Origin: Curvibacter microcysteis
Lineage (GTDB): Bacteria; Pseudomonadota; Gammaproteobacteria; Burkholderiales; Burkholderiaceae_C
Length of the DNA: 64,000 nt
Assembly (NCBI RefSeq): GCF_028649455.1
Contig: NZ_JAQSIO010000006.1
Span: 124,001-188,000 of the forward strand
Direction: 5' to 3'
Positions 26,799 through 36,947 of the stretch are shown in pieces; position 1 is the first letter of the stretch, and the number at the start of each line of letters is the position of its first letter. The notes under the pieces were generated by a model, which did not search any database, was not told the origin of the DNA, and saw nothing but the letters and a program-made list of their open reading frames with translations. The translations under genes and the position numbers were made by a program.

Positions 26799-28097
26799 TC
26801 AGAGCGGGTGGATCAGCCGGTCGCCGACGCGCACGGTTTGCTTGATCTCGAGGATCAGCGCATAGGACACGCGATCGAAGGTGCGGAACACCATCAGCAG
26901 CCCGTTGCGCTCATCAGGCAGCTTCACGCGGGTGCGCTGGTCGTCGGTCTTGTCGATCATGCGCGCGCCCTCGGTCAGGATGGCCAGCACATGGCCGGCC
27001 TCGATGCCGTCGCGTTTGCCCAGGTTGATGGCCACGACCTGGTTTTGCGCCGCATTGGCCACAGCGCTGCCGTAGACCGAAGCGATGCGGCCGCCGGTGA
27101 TGGGCATCTCAGGGGCGCGCGGCACGTAGTTGACCAGTTGGCGCGGCGGCTCGGGCAGCAGGCGGTCGCCCGCGCGGATTTCTTCTTTGATCGAGACGAT
27201 GTCGATGGTGGCGGGCACCACCTCGCCGGGCGCGGGCTTGGGCGCTTCGGTGGGGTAGCCTTGGTCCGACACGCGGCTGTCCGGGAAGGGGCGCAGCGGC
27301 GGGCTGGCCTCGGGGGCGTCTTGGGTGCTTTCGCTGCGCTCCAGGCGGGCTCGGCCCAGGTACTGGGCTTCGTAGCCGAGGATTTCGCCGTTGTTGGGGT
27401 TCTTGATGGGCTTGGCGCTGCGAAACACGCGGAAGTCGCGCGGCAGGCCGGGTCCGATCACCAGTGGGGTGTTGGCTTCACCCCGGGCGTAGGCGCGGTC
27501 ACCACGGCTGATCAGCACGCGATCGTCCTGGCCGGCCACGATGTGCGGGGCCTCGAGCAAGGTGCGCTCGTCGACCACCACCGGCTCGGCCAGGAAGGGT
27601 TCGATCAGCTGGATGCGCAGTGTGGGCAGGGCGTTGGCCGACAACGCTTCGGTGCGGGTGCGCGGCACCACCTTCACGGTGGGGATCTCACCGCCGTCGC
27701 TGCTGTTGTTGTTGCTGCGCAGGCTCAGTCGGGCCAGGCCACCTTGGCGGATCAGGTAGAGGGTTTGGCCGGGGTAGATCAGGTGGGGGTTGCTGACGTC
27801 CTGGCGGTTCATGCCCCACAGTTCGGGCCAGCGCCAGGGCTTGCTCAGGTACAGGCCCGAGATGCCCCACAAGGTGTCACCGGCCTTGACGGTGTAGCTG
27901 TCGGGCGCATTGGCGGCGAGTTCGCTGACGGGCACGCCGTTCTGGGCCACGCGCTCGGCCGTGGCTTTTTGCTCGGAGGTGACGGGGTAGCGTTGGGCCC
28001 AGCTGGGCGTGCTCATCAGGCCCAGCAGCGAAAGGGCGGAGAAGGTCATCCGCCGGCGCTGGAATTGCACCGCTGCTTGGTTGAGTTGGTTTGGCAT
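26799..28097 (-). CDS. Secreted LysM-domain protein
   Basis: A 432-residue exported protein with a signal peptide ending near STPSWAQ (residue about 35). One LysM domain (about 67-117: SYTVKAGDTLWGISGLYLS, then LIYPGQTLYLI) should bind peptidoglycan. The remaining 300 residues are beta-rich with repeated RAGDRLLPEP and VRVGDRLIHPL-type phrases, resembling the family found next to dprA in many Burkholderiales. No catalytic motif is seen. It is divergent from def, about 170 bases apart. Confidence 0.88.
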   Translation of the reverse strand: MPNQLNQAAVQFQRRRMTFSALSLLGLMSTPSWAQRYPVTSEQKATAERVAQNGVPVSELAANAPDSYTVKAGDTLWGISGLYLSKPWRWPELWGMNRQDVSNPHLIYPGQTLYLIRQGGLARLSLRSNNNSSDGGEIPTVKVVPRTRTEALSANALPTLRIQLIEPFLAEPVVVDERTLLEAPHIVAGQDDRVLISRGDRAYARGEANTPLVIGPGLPRDFRVFRSAKPIKNPNNGEILGYEAQYLGRARLERSESTQDAPEASPPLRPFPDSRVSDQGYPTEAPKPAPGEVVPATIDIVSIKEEIRAGDRLLPEPPRQLVNYVPRAPEMPITGGRIASVYGSAVANAAQNQVVAINLGKRDGIEAGHVLAILTEGARMIDKTDDQRTRVKLPDERNGLLMVFRTFDRVSYALILEIKQTVRVGDRLIHPL

Positions 28098-28266
28098 TCC
28101 TGTCGCTCCCGGGGTCCGCCATTGAAGGTGGGCGTCAACCCGGCGGAATCATCACAAATCGGCTCAGATTTTGCGCCCAAGCCCTTGATTGGGCAATGAA
28201 AAATCGGTGCGCCTCAGCCAGCGATCACAAAAGTGGCGAAAATAGCGACAACTGCTGCGAAACGCC

Positions 28267-28776
28267 ATGGCTCTTTTACCCATTCTCTGCTACCCCGACC
28301 CCCGCCTGACCAAGGTGGCCAAACCCGTCACGGTTTTTGACGAGCGCCTTCAAGCGCGCGTCCAAGACATGTTCGAGACCATGTACGACGCCAAGGGCAT
28401 TGGCCTGGCAGCGACCCAGGTCGACTACCACGAGCGCCTGATCGTCATCGACGTGTCCGAAGACCGTGATCAGCCCCTGGTGCTGATCAACCCCGAGATC
28501 GTCTGGTCCAGCCCCGAGCGCCACCTCAACGAAGAAGGTTGCCTCTCGGTGCCCGGCATTTACGACGGTGTGGAACGCGCCAACGAGGTGCGCGTGAAGG
28601 CCCTGGACGCGCAAGGCGAGTCGCGTGAAATCAGCGCTGACGGCCTGCTGGCGGTCTGCATTCAGCACGAGATGGACCACCTCATGGGCAAGGTGTTTGT
28701 CGAGTACCTGTCGCCCCTCAAGCGCAACCGCATCAAGACCAAGCTGATCAAGGCCCAGCGCGAGGCCCGCGAGTGA
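28267..28776 (+). CDS. def: Peptide deformylase
   Basis: A 169-residue metalloenzyme that removes the formyl group from new proteins. All three motifs are present: [14 protein letters not shown] (motif 1), [11 protein letters not shown] (motif 2, metal Cys) and [12 protein letters not shown] (motif 3, HExxH-type metal site). The start gives [16 protein letters not shown]. Its stop overlaps the next gene's GTG start by 4 bases. Confidence 0.97.
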   Translation: MALLPILCYPDPRLTKVAKPVTVFDERLQARVQDMFETMYDAKGIGLAATQVDYHERLIVIDVSEDRDQPLVLINPEIVWSSPERHLNEEGCLSVPGIYDGVERANEVRVKALDAQGESREISADGLLAVCIQHEMDHLMGKVFVEYLSPLKRNRIKTKLIKAQREARE

Positions 28777-29303
28777 GCTTCACCCAGGCCGGTTCCCGCC
28801 GCGCCGGCCTGTTGGCGGCGCTCGCTGTGGCCGCGGGTCTGCTGTCGGCCTGCGCGGGCACGCCGGTGTTTCGTTTCCCGTCCTCACAGCCCTTGGGCTC
28901 GACCCGGGCCGACGTGCTGAGCCGCCTGGGCCCGCCCACCGCGACCTACGCCTTGGCGGCGGGCGAGCGGCTGCAGTATTCCTTCTTGCCCGCGGGCACG
29001 GCGGTCTACAACCTGGACCTGGACGCCCAGGGCCGCTTGCAGCGCATCGACCAGCCCCTGGAAAAAAACCGCCTTGATACCGACCTGGTGATCGACCAGA
29101 CCCAGGCCGCAGACATCCGCCGCCGCTATGGTGCGCCGGTGCGTGTGGACCACGTGGCCCGTTTTGAGGGCGATGTGTGGGTCTACCGCTTCCTGGACCT
29201 GAACGAAGCTTTTTATGCCTACCTGCACCTGGACCCCCAAGGCGTGTTGCGCCGCGTGGTCTACCAGCAGGTGCGCGATTCGGGCGAGCGCCTGTTACGT
29301 TGA
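28773..29303 (+). CDS. Outer membrane lipoprotein, SmpA/BamE-like
   Basis: A 176-residue predicted lipoprotein. Signal [20 protein letters not shown] is followed by lipobox LSAC. A BamE/SmpA-like region follows, with the hallmark [15 protein letters not shown] (compare the V-x-x-G-M-x-x-x-V-x-x-x-L-G phrase) and a second similar half ([16 protein letters not shown]). The role may be outer membrane maintenance; substrate unknown. The GTG start is inferred from overlap with the def stop (GTGA). It separates def from fmt, which are usually adjacent. Confidence 0.72.
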   Translation: MSFTQAGSRRAGLLAALAVAAGLLSACAGTPVFRFPSSQPLGSTRADVLSRLGPPTATYALAAGERLQYSFLPAGTAVYNLDLDAQGRLQRIDQPLEKNRLDTDLVIDQTQAADIRRRYGAPVRVDHVARFEGDVWVYRFLDLNEAFYAYLHLDPQGVLRRVVYQQVRDSGERLLR

Positions 29304-29307
29304 CCTA

Positions 29308-29322
29308 GCCCCCGCAGGGGGC
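29308..29322 (+). other. Small hairpin just upstream of fmt start
   Basis: GCCCCC-GCA-GGGGGC forms a 6-bp stem 8 bases before the fmt ATG, covering the place where a Shine-Dalgarno would lie. It may limit free ribosome entry and favour coupling to the upstream gene. No T-run is present, so it is not a terminator. Confidence 0.35.
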
Positions 29323-29330
29323 CCGAGACC

Positions 29331-30308
29331 ATGAGAGTGATTTTTGCCGGCACGCCGGAATTTGCGCGGGTCGCGCTGGAGCGCCTGCATGCGGCGGGCT
29401 TCGAGATCGCCCTGGTGATGACCCAGCCCGACCGCCCCGCCGGGCGCGGCATGAAGCTGCAGCCCTCGCCGGTCAAACAGTGGGCCTTGGACCATGGCGT
29501 GCCCGTGGCCCAGCCGCGCAGCCTGCGCCTGGACGGCAAGTACCCCGAGGAGGCCGCAGCGGGCCGAGACGCCATCCTGGCGGCCCAGGCCGATGTGATG
29601 GTGGTGGCCGCTTACGGCCTGATCCTGCCGCAGTGGGTGCTGGACACCCCGCCGCTGGGCTGCCTGAACATCCACGCCTCCTTGTTGCCGCGTTGGCGCG
29701 GGGCGGCCCCCATCCACCGCGCCATCGAGGCTGGTGACTCCGACACGGGCGTCACCATCATGCAAATGGATGCGGGCCTGGACACCGGCGACATGCTGCT
29801 CATCGAGCGCCTGGCCATCGCCCCCGAGGACAGCACCGCCACCTTGCACGATCGCCTGGCCGAGCTGGGTGGGCGCATGGTGGTGGAGGCCTTGCAACGC
29901 GCGCCCGGTGGCGGCCTGATCCGCACGCCGCAGCCCGCTGACGGCATCACCTACGCGCACAAGATCGAAAAAGCCGAGGCGCACATCGACTGGGCTTTGA
30001 GCGCCGATCAAATCGCCCGCCGCGTGCGCGCTTTTGACCCCTTCCCCGGCGCGCAGACGGCGCTGGGCAGCGAGGTGATCAAGGTGTGGGCGGCGGCCGT
30101 GGCCGACGGCCCAGCCGTGCCGGCTGCGGGCACGGTGCCCGGCCAGGTCCTGGCGCTGGACGCCGACTCGGTGGCCGTGCAATGCGGCCAAGGCGTGCTG
30201 CGCCTGCGGGTGCTGCAGCGGGCTGGCGGCAAGCGCTTGCCGGTGGCGGACTTCTTGCGGGGTTTTGCCCTGAGCCCGGGCGCCGTGCTCGGCCAGGCCG
30301 CGGCCTGA
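29331..30308 (+). CDS. fmt: Methionyl-tRNA formyltransferase
   Basis: A 325-residue enzyme that formylates initiator Met-tRNA from 10-formyl-THF. The N-terminal domain begins [20 protein letters not shown] and carries the folate site with [20 protein letters not shown] and the catalytic N-H-D set (N, H in NIHAS and D in MDAGLDTGD). The C-terminal OB-like domain with [10 protein letters not shown] binds tRNA. It cooperates with def upstream. Confidence 0.97.
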   Translation: MRVIFAGTPEFARVALERLHAAGFEIALVMTQPDRPAGRGMKLQPSPVKQWALDHGVPVAQPRSLRLDGKYPEEAAAGRDAILAAQADVMVVAAYGLILPQWVLDTPPLGCLNIHASLLPRWRGAAPIHRAIEAGDSDTGVTIMQMDAGLDTGDMLLIERLAIAPEDSTATLHDRLAELGGRMVVEALQRAPGGGLIRTPQPADGITYAHKIEKAEAHIDWALSADQIARRVRAFDPFPGAQTALGSEVIKVWAAAVADGPAVPAAGTVPGQVLALDADSVAVQCGQGVLRLRVLQRAGGKRLPVADFLRGFALSPGAVLGQAAA

Positions 30309-30321
30309 ACGGAGCCTGCCG

Positions 30322-31059
30322 ATGTTTTTGCGCGCCGCCCATTACCGCCATCCGGCTTTTGCCCAGGGGGTGAAGGACATGTGGCCCCAGGCCCCTGGCA
30401 TTGCCGCCTGGGGTTTGATGACCGGCGTGGCCATGGTCAAGTCGGGCATGAGCGTGTTCGAGTCGGTGCTCATGACCTTGCTGGTGTTTGCCGGCAGCTC
30501 GCAGTTGGCGGCCATCCCGCTGCTGGTGGCCAACGCGCCAGCCTGGGTGATCTTGGCCACCGGCTTTTGCGTCAACCTGCGCTTTGTGGTGTTCAGCCTG
30601 CACCTTCGGCCCTACCTGATGCACCTGCCGCGCTGGGAACGCCTGATGCACGGCTACCTGACGGCCGACCTGACCTATGTGCTGTTCACCCGCCGCTACC
30701 CCAAGCCCGGCAGCACGCCCGAGCAGCAGCTGGCGCAGGCCGCCTACCTGGCGGGCAACTGCGTGATCAACTGGGGCAGCTGGATGCTGGCCAGCCTGAT
30801 CGGGGTGGGCCTGGCCAATTTCATTCCCACCCAATGGGGCCTGGGTTTCGCCGGCATCTTGTGCCTGATCGGCATCCTGTGCTCGCTGGGCAGCACCCGC
30901 TTGCGCGGGGTGGCGGCGGCCGTGGCGGGCGTGGCTGCGGTGGTGGCGTATTCGCTGCCGCTCAAGCTCAACATCGTGGTGGCCATTGCAGTGGCCGTGT
31001 TGCTGTGCCTGGGACTGGAGCGCCTGCAGCCGCACCGCCCGAGCGCACCAGGCCACTGA
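30322..31059 (+). CDS. azlC: AzlC family branched-chain amino acid exporter subunit
   Basis: A 245-residue multi-pass membrane protein. The conserved early segment MTGVAMVKSGMSVFESVLMT and LLVFAGSSQLAAIPLLV, then WVILATGFCVNLRFVVFSLH, match AzlC (YgaZ-like). AzlC-AzlD/YgaZ-YgaH pairs export branched-chain amino acids. It starts 13 bases after fmt and is followed 25 bases later by azlD, so the two form a pair. Confidence 0.92.
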   Translation: MFLRAAHYRHPAFAQGVKDMWPQAPGIAAWGLMTGVAMVKSGMSVFESVLMTLLVFAGSSQLAAIPLLVANAPAWVILATGFCVNLRFVVFSLHLRPYLMHLPRWERLMHGYLTADLTYVLFTRRYPKPGSTPEQQLAQAAYLAGNCVINWGSWMLASLIGVGLANFIPTQWGLGFAGILCLIGILCSLGSTRLRGVAAAVAGVAAVVAYSLPLKLNIVVAIAVAVLLCLGLERLQPHRPSAPGH

Positions 31060-31084
31060 GGCTGCGGCCAGAAAGACCTGAACC

Positions 31085-31420
31085 ATGGGACAAACCGACG
31101 GTTGGAGCGTGGCCGTGATCGTGGGCCTGGCCTGTGTGACCGTGATTGCACGCAGCTTTTTCTTCATCTCCAGCAAGCCCTGGAGCTTGCCGCACTGGGC
31201 CCAGCGCGGCCTGCAGTACGCCCCGATTGCCGCCTTGGCTGCGGTGGTCGTGCCTGAGGTGGTGATGGTGCAGGGCCAGCTCACGCCCACGCTGCAGGAC
31301 GCGCGCCTGTACGCGGCCCTGGCCGGTGCCGCGGTTTACTTCTGGCGCAAAAACGTGCTGATCACCATCGTGGTGGGCATGGCGGTGTTCCTGCCCTTGC
31401 ACCTCGGCTTGGGTTGGTGA
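31085..31420 (+). CDS. azlD: AzlD family branched-chain amino acid exporter subunit
   Basis: A 111-residue protein with four predicted membrane helices, including VIVGLACVTVIARSFFFIS, YAPIAALAAVVVPEVVMV and VLITIVVGMAVFLPLHLGLG. Size and order after azlC identify it as the small partner of the exporter. Confidence 0.88.
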   Translation: MGQTDGWSVAVIVGLACVTVIARSFFFISSKPWSLPHWAQRGLQYAPIAALAAVVVPEVVMVQGQLTPTLQDARLYAALAGAAVYFWRKNVLITIVVGMAVFLPLHLGLGW

Positions 31421-31510
31421 GCGGCCGCGCGCAACGGGCCCGTCTGTCAGGGCCCTGAAGGACTAGCTTCTAAAATGGTTGGGTTTGTCCAGAACTCAAC
31501 CTAAGAAGCC

Positions 31511-32704
31511 ATGAACGTCATCCGTTTCTCCGACCTGTGTGCCAGCGGCAAAGTCCGTGACCAGCGCGTCTTCATCCGTGCCGACCTGAACGTGCCGCAA
31601 GACGACGCCGGGAACATCACCGAAGACACCCGCATCCGCGCCAGCGTGCCCTGCATCCAGATGGCCCTGGACGCCGGTGCGGCCGTGATGGTGACCTCCC
31701 ACCTGGGCCGCCCGACCGAGGGCGAGTTCAAGCCCGAAGACTCGCTGGCCCCGGTGGCCAAGCGCCTGGCCGAGCTGCTGGGCCGCGACGTGCCCCTGGT
31801 CTCCAACTGGGTCGATGGCGTGACTGTGGCCCCGGGCCAGGTCGTGCTGCTGGAAAACTGCCGCCTCAACGTGGGCGAAAAGAAGAACAAGCCTGAGCTG
31901 GCCCACAAGCTGGCTGCGCTGTGCGACATCTTCGTCAACGACGCGTTCGGCACCGCCCACCGCGCCGAAGGCACGACCTACGGCATCGCCCAATTCGCCC
32001 CCGTGGCCTGCGCCGGCCCGCTGCTGGCCGCTGAGATCGACGCCATCACCAAGGCCCTGGCCCACCCGCAGCGTCCGCTGGTGGCCATCGTGGCCGGCTC
32101 CAAGGTGAGCACCAAGCTGACCATCTTGAAGAGCCTGGCCGACAAGGTGGACCAGCTCATCGTGGGTGGTGGCATTGCCAACACCTTCATGCTGGCCGCC
32201 GGCCTGAAGATCGGCAAGAGCCTGGCCGAGCCCGACCTGCTGGACCAGGCCAAGGCCGTGATCGAGGCCATGAAGGCGCGTGGCGCCGAGGTGCCGATTC
32301 CCACCGACGTGGTGGTGGCCAAGACCTTCTCGGCCGACGCCGTGGCCACCGTCAAGCAAGCCTCTGACGTGGCCGACGACGACCTCATCCTGGACATCGG
32401 TCCCGACACGGCGGCCCGACTGGCCACCCAACTCAAGGCCGCTGGCACCATCGTCTGGAACGGCCCGGTGGGCGTGTTCGAGTTCGCCGCTTTCGAGAAC
32501 GGCACCAAGGCCATCGCGCAGGCGATTGCCGACTCCAGCGCCTTCAGCATCGCCGGCGGTGGCGACACCCTGGCTGCGATCGCCAAGTACGGCATCGAGA
32601 AGCAAGTGGGCTACATCTCCACCGGCGGCGGCGCCTTCCTCGAAGTGCTGGAGGGCAAGACCCTGCCGGCCTTTGACATCCTGTCGCAGCGCGCCGCGGG
32701 CTGA
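31511..32704 (+). CDS. pgk: Phosphoglycerate kinase
   Basis: A 397-residue glycolytic/gluconeogenic enzyme converting 1,3-bisphosphoglycerate plus ADP to 3-phosphoglycerate plus ATP. Visible motifs: [57 protein letters not shown], and the nucleotide site with [10 protein letters not shown] and [14 protein letters not shown] element (31471-31476) lies 35 bases before the start and is the likely -10. The downstream hairpin terminator is shared with the convergent desaturase gene. Confidence 0.97.
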   Translation: MNVIRFSDLCASGKVRDQRVFIRADLNVPQDDAGNITEDTRIRASVPCIQMALDAGAAVMVTSHLGRPTEGEFKPEDSLAPVAKRLAELLGRDVPLVSNWVDGVTVAPGQVVLLENCRLNVGEKKNKPELAHKLAALCDIFVNDAFGTAHRAEGTTYGIAQFAPVACAGPLLAAEIDAITKALAHPQRPLVAIVAGSKVSTKLTILKSLADKVDQLIVGGGIANTFMLAAGLKIGKSLAEPDLLDQAKAVIEAMKARGAEVPIPTDVVVAKTFSADAVATVKQASDVADDDLILDIGPDTAARLATQLKAAGTIVWNGPVGVFEFAAFENGTKAIAQAIADSSAFSIAGGGDTLAAIAKYGIEKQVGYISTGGGAFLEVLEGKTLPAFDILSQRAAG

Positions 32705-32750
32705 TCGCCCTGGTCCTGTGCTGCCGGCCTGGCGCCGGCGGCGCCCATGA

Positions 32751-32787
32751 AAAAAGCCACAGTGCCCGCCAGGGCCTGTGGCTTTTT
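32751..32787. terminator. Bidirectional terminator between pgk and desaturase gene
   Basis: AAAAAGCCACAG and CTGTGGCTTTTT form a 12-bp perfect inverted repeat with a 13-base loop, with A-run and T-run on opposite sides, so it can end transcription from both convergent genes. Confidence 0.9.
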
Positions 32788-32811
32788 GCATTGTCAGGGT
32801 CGGCTGAAAAC

Positions 32812-33924
32812 TCAGGCGGCCACGGGCAGGGCTTGCGGCTCGCTGGTGGCGCGGCCCTTGAAGTCGGTCCAGCAGCGGCGCGAGAAGTCATACAGCTTGC
32901 AAGCGCGCGCCGTGCGGAAGTACCAGGCCCACGAGAAGGGCTGGACGATGATGCGGCCCGGCAGCAGGTCTTCCAGCATCTTTTGCGCGTCCTTCAGGCG
33001 GTACAGGGGGATGCTCATGTCCACGTGGTGGGCCGTGTGCTCCATGATGTGGTGCAGCACCGCGCCGATCTGGAACGGGAAGGTCAGGTGCACGGTGGTC
33101 GACACAAAGGGCTGGGCGCGCGTCCAGGCGGCCTTGTTGTCATGCCAGGACACCTTCACATGGGTGTGGTGCACATAGACGACGAAGCCAATCATGGCGA
33201 ACCAGAACAGCATCGGCACCACAAAGCCCAACACCAGCAGCAGCGCAATCGACTGGCTGGTGGCCAGGGCAGCAGCCACCAGGCCGGCGATCCAGACCAG
33301 ACCGTAGGCAGACACGCCCACGCAGTCCCAGAAGAACAGCGGACGGCGGGTGCCCATGCTCGACTGGTTGGGGAAGAACATCTTCTTCCACCAGATTTCG
33401 ACCATGTAGTACAGGCCCGGCGCCCAACCGCTGCGGTAGAGGCGTTCCATGAAGCGGCGGCCCGGTGTCATGGCGTCGAACTCGGCCTGGGTCTTGGGCT
33501 CCCACACAAAGTCCACGCCCTTGAGGTTGGTGAAGCCATGGTGCACCACGTTGTGGCCCACGTCCCACAGGCTGTAGGGGGTGATGGAGGGCAAAAACGC
33601 AATGCGGCCCAGCCACTTGTTCAGTTGGCGGTGCGGCGTCAGGCTTTGGTGGCAGGCGTCGTGGCCGATGATGAACAGGCGGCCCAGCACAAAGCCAGCG
33701 GCCAGGCCGCACAGCAGCTTGAGACCCACATGCTCCAGCGACACCACGCCATACAGGCAGGCGGCGAGCAAGGCGTAGTCAAAGGCCAGCAGCACAAAAG
33801 CCCACCAAGTGGTGCGTTCGGACAGCGGGATCAGCCAGGAGCGGATGATCTTGCGATGGGGCAGCGGCGCGTCCGGGGCCAGCGGCGCCGGAAGCTCTTG
33901 GGAAGGGGTCTGAATTGCGGTCAT
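32812..33924 (-). CDS. Membrane fatty acid desaturase
   Basis: A 370-residue multi-pass di-iron enzyme. The three histidine boxes are present: HDACH (box 1), HNVVHH (box 2) and HTAHH (box 3), with hydrophobic hairpins before and after. Such acyl-lipid desaturases insert double bonds in membrane fatty acids, using ferredoxin or a similar donor; regiospecificity cannot be read from sequence. The gene is opposite in direction to the flanking pgk and pyk genes. Confidence 0.88.
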   Translation of the reverse strand: MTAIQTPSQELPAPLAPDAPLPHRKIIRSWLIPLSERTTWWAFVLLAFDYALLAACLYGVVSLEHVGLKLLCGLAAGFVLGRLFIIGHDACHQSLTPHRQLNKWLGRIAFLPSITPYSLWDVGHNVVHHGFTNLKGVDFVWEPKTQAEFDAMTPGRRFMERLYRSGWAPGLYYMVEIWWKKMFFPNQSSMGTRRPLFFWDCVGVSAYGLVWIAGLVAAALATSQSIALLLVLGFVVPMLFWFAMIGFVVYVHHTHVKVSWHDNKAAWTRAQPFVSTTVHLTFPFQIGAVLHHIMEHTAHHVDMSIPLYRLKDAQKMLEDLLPGRIIVQPFSWAWYFRTARACKLYDFSRRCWTDFKGRATSEPQALPVAA

Positions 33925-34164
33925 GGTCGCCTATTGGTTCTGCGGCAAGTCCCGGATGGTAGGGCTTTGACAAGACAAGCCGTTGACCGGGCTCAAACCG
34001 GGCGCATGTTTTGGGCGCCCTGGCATGCCCCTGCTGCTCGTCGGGTCTTGTGCGGCGGCCGGCCCCTGGGGCGCCTGGGACAAACCCGGTTTGGGGCTTT
34101 TCGTACCGACTTGGTAACTCGTTCCATGTAAAAATGGAAATTAAGTTACAGGAGACACCCCTTC

Positions 34165-35601
34165 ATGAGCACCCGCCGCGCCACCAAAATCGTTGCCACC
34201 TTGGGCCCCGCGTCCAGCGACCCGGACCTGCTGGAGAAGATGATCCGAGCGGGCGTCAACGTCGTGCGCCTCAACTTCAGCCACGGCAAGGCGCAGGACC
34301 ACATCGACCGCGCCGCCCTGGTGCGCGCCGCCGCCCAGCGCGCTGGCCGTGAAGTGGCCATCATGGCCGACCTGCAAGGCCCCAAGATTCGCGTCGGCAA
34401 GTTTGCCGAAGGCAAGGTCATGCTGGAGGCTGGTGCCTCGTTTGTGCTCGACGCTTCGCGCACCGAACCCGGCGACCTGCAAGGCGTGGGCCTGGACTAC
34501 AAAGAACTGCCGCGCGACGTCAAAGCCGGCGACCTGCTGCTGCTCAACGACGGCCTGATCGTGTTGACCGTGACGGCCGTGCGCGGCGAGCAAGTCCACA
34601 CCGTGGTCAAGCTCGGCGGCGAACTGTCCAACAACAAAGGCATCAACAAGCAAGGCGGCGGCCTCACTGCCCCGGCCCTGACCGGCAAGGACATGGAAGA
34701 CATCCGCACCGCGATGAGCTTCCAGGCCGACTACGTGGCCGTCAGCTTCCCCAAGAACGCCACCGACATGGAAATGGCCCGCCAGCTGTGCAATGTGGCG
34801 GCTGCCGAGTACCGCCACAAGCCGGGCCTGATCGCCAAGATCGAGCGCGCTGAAGCCATTCCGCGCCTCGAGGAGATCCTGGCCGCCAGCGACGGCATCA
34901 TGGTCGCGCGGGGCGACCTGGCCGTGGAAGTGGGCAACGCCGTGGTGCCTGCCCTGCAAAAACGCATGATCAAGCTGGCGCGCGAGAACGACAAAGTCGT
35001 GATCACCGCCACCCAGATGATGGAAAGCATGATCACCAACCCGGTGCCCACCCGCGCCGAGGTCAGCGACGTGGCCAACGCCGTGCTGGATGGCACCGAC
35101 GCGGTCATGCTGTCGGCCGAAACCGCCGCCGGCAAGTACCCGCTCGAAACGGTCGAAGAAATGGCCAAGATCTGCAGCGCCGCCGAGTCGGCCGAGCAAG
35201 TCGAGCTGGATGCGGACTTCCTGGGCAAATCCTTCACCCGCATTGACCAGTCCATCGCCATGGGCGCGCTGTTCACCGCCCACCACCTGGGCGCCAAGGC
35301 CATCGTGGCCATGACCGACAGCGGCTCCACCGCCTTGTGGATGAGCCGCCACCGCATCCATGTGCCGATCTATGCGCTGACCCCGAAGGTGGCCACGCAG
35401 CGCCGCATGGCCTTGTTCCGCAACGTGCGCCCGCTGTTGATGGACACCAGCGGCGACCGCGACACCGCCCTCGTGCAAGCCGAAGCCCACCTCAAGAAGC
35501 GCGGCATCGTCAACAGCGGCGACGTCTACGCCATCACCTGCGGCGAGCCGATGGGCGCGCCGGGCGGCACCAACATGCTCAAAATCTGCTGCGTGGGCTG
35601 A
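34165..35601 (+). CDS. pyk: Pyruvate kinase
   Basis: A 478-residue enzyme converting phosphoenolpyruvate and ADP to pyruvate and ATP. Motifs: [15 protein letters not shown] at the start, VRLNFSHG, the active-site block with [10 protein letters not shown] and [14 protein letters not shown], and [10 protein letters not shown]. The C-terminal domain ends [13 protein letters not shown] good Shine-Dalgarno (AGGAGA) precedes the ATG. It is followed by a GC-rich hairpin and then fba. Confidence 0.97.
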   Translation: MSTRRATKIVATLGPASSDPDLLEKMIRAGVNVVRLNFSHGKAQDHIDRAALVRAAAQRAGREVAIMADLQGPKIRVGKFAEGKVMLEAGASFVLDASRTEPGDLQGVGLDYKELPRDVKAGDLLLLNDGLIVLTVTAVRGEQVHTVVKLGGELSNNKGINKQGGGLTAPALTGKDMEDIRTAMSFQADYVAVSFPKNATDMEMARQLCNVAAAEYRHKPGLIAKIERAEAIPRLEEILAASDGIMVARGDLAVEVGNAVVPALQKRMIKLARENDKVVITATQMMESMITNPVPTRAEVSDVANAVLDGTDAVMLSAETAAGKYPLETVEEMAKICSAAESAEQVELDADFLGKSFTRIDQSIAMGALFTAHHLGAKAIVAMTDSGSTALWMSRHRIHVPIYALTPKVATQRRMALFRNVRPLLMDTSGDRDTALVQAEAHLKKRGIVNSGDVYAITCGEPMGAPGGTNMLKICCVG

Positions 35602-35608
35602 TTGGCGC

Positions 35609-35631
35609 GGCCCGGCCAGCCCGGCCGGGCC
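35609..35631 (+). other. GC-rich hairpin after pyk
   Basis: GGCCCGGCC and GGCCGGGCC form a 9-bp stem around a 5-base loop eight bases after the pyk stop codon. There is no T-run, so it is more likely an mRNA 3' barrier or a weak or Rho-assisted terminator. Confidence 0.4.
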
Positions 35632-35789
35632 CCCGTCGAAAGGCTGGCGCCAGGCCTGGCCTGGCCCAGTTGATGCTTGAAGTGCGGGGTTCTGCCCTGC
35701 CTGCGGCTAAAATCGCAGGAGTTACGGCGCGGTTACCATGCAATTTGGTCGCGCCGGTCTGGTTTCATCACTTCTCACGGATCACCACC

Positions 35790-36854
35790 ATGCCTCTCGT
35801 TTCCATGCGCGAACTGCTGGACCATGCCGCTGTCAACGGCTATGGCATCCCGGCCTTCAACGTCAACAACCTGGAGCAAGTCCAGGCCGTGATGGCTGCG
35901 GCCGACGAAGTGGGTGCGCCGGTCATCCTGCAAGCCAGCGCCGGTGCGCGCAAGTACGCGGGCGAGAGCTTCATCAAGCACCTGATCCAGGCCGCCTGCG
36001 AAGCGTACCCCCACATCCCCCTGGTCATGCACCAAGACCACGGCACCAGCCCCAAGATTTGCCAAGGCGCGATCGACCTGGGCTTTGGCTCGGTGATGAT
36101 GGATGGCTCGCTGATGGAAGACGGCAAGACCCCGTCGAGCTTTGACTACAACGTCGAAGTGACCCGCAAGGTCGTCGAAATGGCCCACAAGACCGGCGTC
36201 ACCGTCGAAGGTGAACTGGGCTGCCTGGGCAACCTCGAAACCGGCGACGCCGGCGAAGAAGACGGCATCGGCGCCGTCGGCAAGCTGGACCACAGCCAGA
36301 TGCTGACCGACCCCGAAGAAGCCGCCACCTTCGTGAAGGCCACCCAACTGGACGCGCTGGCGATTGCCATCGGCACCAGCCACGGCGCCTACAAGTTCAG
36401 CCGCAAGCCCACCGGCGACATCCTGGCCATCAGCCGCGTCAAGGAAATCAACGCCCGCATCCCCAACACCCACCTGGTGATGCACGGCTCGTCGTCGGTG
36501 CCGCAAGAGCTGCTGGCCATCATCAACCAGTACGGCGGCAAGATGAAGGAAACCTACGGCGTGCCCGTCGAGGAAATCCAGGAAGCCATCAAGTACGGCG
36601 TGCGCAAGATCAACATCGACACCGACATCCGCCTGGCCATGACCGGCGCGGTGCGCAAGTTCCTGTTTGAGAACCCCGACAAGTTCGACGCCCGCGAGTG
36701 GCTCAAGCCCGCCCGCGAAGCCGCCAAGCAAGTCTGCAAGCAGCGTTACCTGGAATTCGGTTGCGAAGGTCAAGGTGGCAAGATCAAGGGCCAGACCCTG
36801 CAGGTCATGGCCGCCCAGTACGCCCAAGGCGCTCTGGCCCAGGTCGTGAACTGA
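35790..36854 (+). CDS. fba: Class II fructose-bisphosphate aldolase
   Basis: A 354-residue zinc aldolase interconverting fructose-1,6-bisphosphate with two triose phosphates. Metal-site segments are visible: [31 protein letters not shown] and [10 protein letters not shown], with [17 protein letters not shown] near the end. This pattern is the betaproteobacterial class II (CbbA-like) type. The start [19 protein letters not shown] is the family N-terminus; an open frame continues upstream but has no homology. A TAAAAT box at 35708-35713 is a likely -10. A strong terminator follows. Confidence 0.95.
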   Translation: MPLVSMRELLDHAAVNGYGIPAFNVNNLEQVQAVMAAADEVGAPVILQASAGARKYAGESFIKHLIQAACEAYPHIPLVMHQDHGTSPKICQGAIDLGFGSVMMDGSLMEDGKTPSSFDYNVEVTRKVVEMAHKTGVTVEGELGCLGNLETGDAGEEDGIGAVGKLDHSQMLTDPEEAATFVKATQLDALAIAIGTSHGAYKFSRKPTGDILAISRVKEINARIPNTHLVMHGSSSVPQELLAIINQYGGKMKETYGVPVEEIQEAIKYGVRKINIDTDIRLAMTGAVRKFLFENPDKFDAREWLKPAREAAKQVCKQRYLEFGCEGQGGKIKGQTLQVMAAQYAQGALAQVVN

Positions 36855-36881
36855 TTTGCGATAATCACGCTGAATAGCGCG

Positions 36882-36910
36882 AGCCCGTTGACTGTTCAAC
36901 GGGCTTTTTT
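36882..36910 (+). terminator. Intrinsic terminator after fba
   Basis: AGCCCGTTGA/TCAACGGGCT, a 10-bp perfect stem with a CTGT loop, is followed by TTTTTT. It lies 28 bases after the fba stop. Confidence 0.92.
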
Positions 36911-36947
36911 CATTTCTGGGTTGCCGAATATTTCTCACGCCAAAGCC

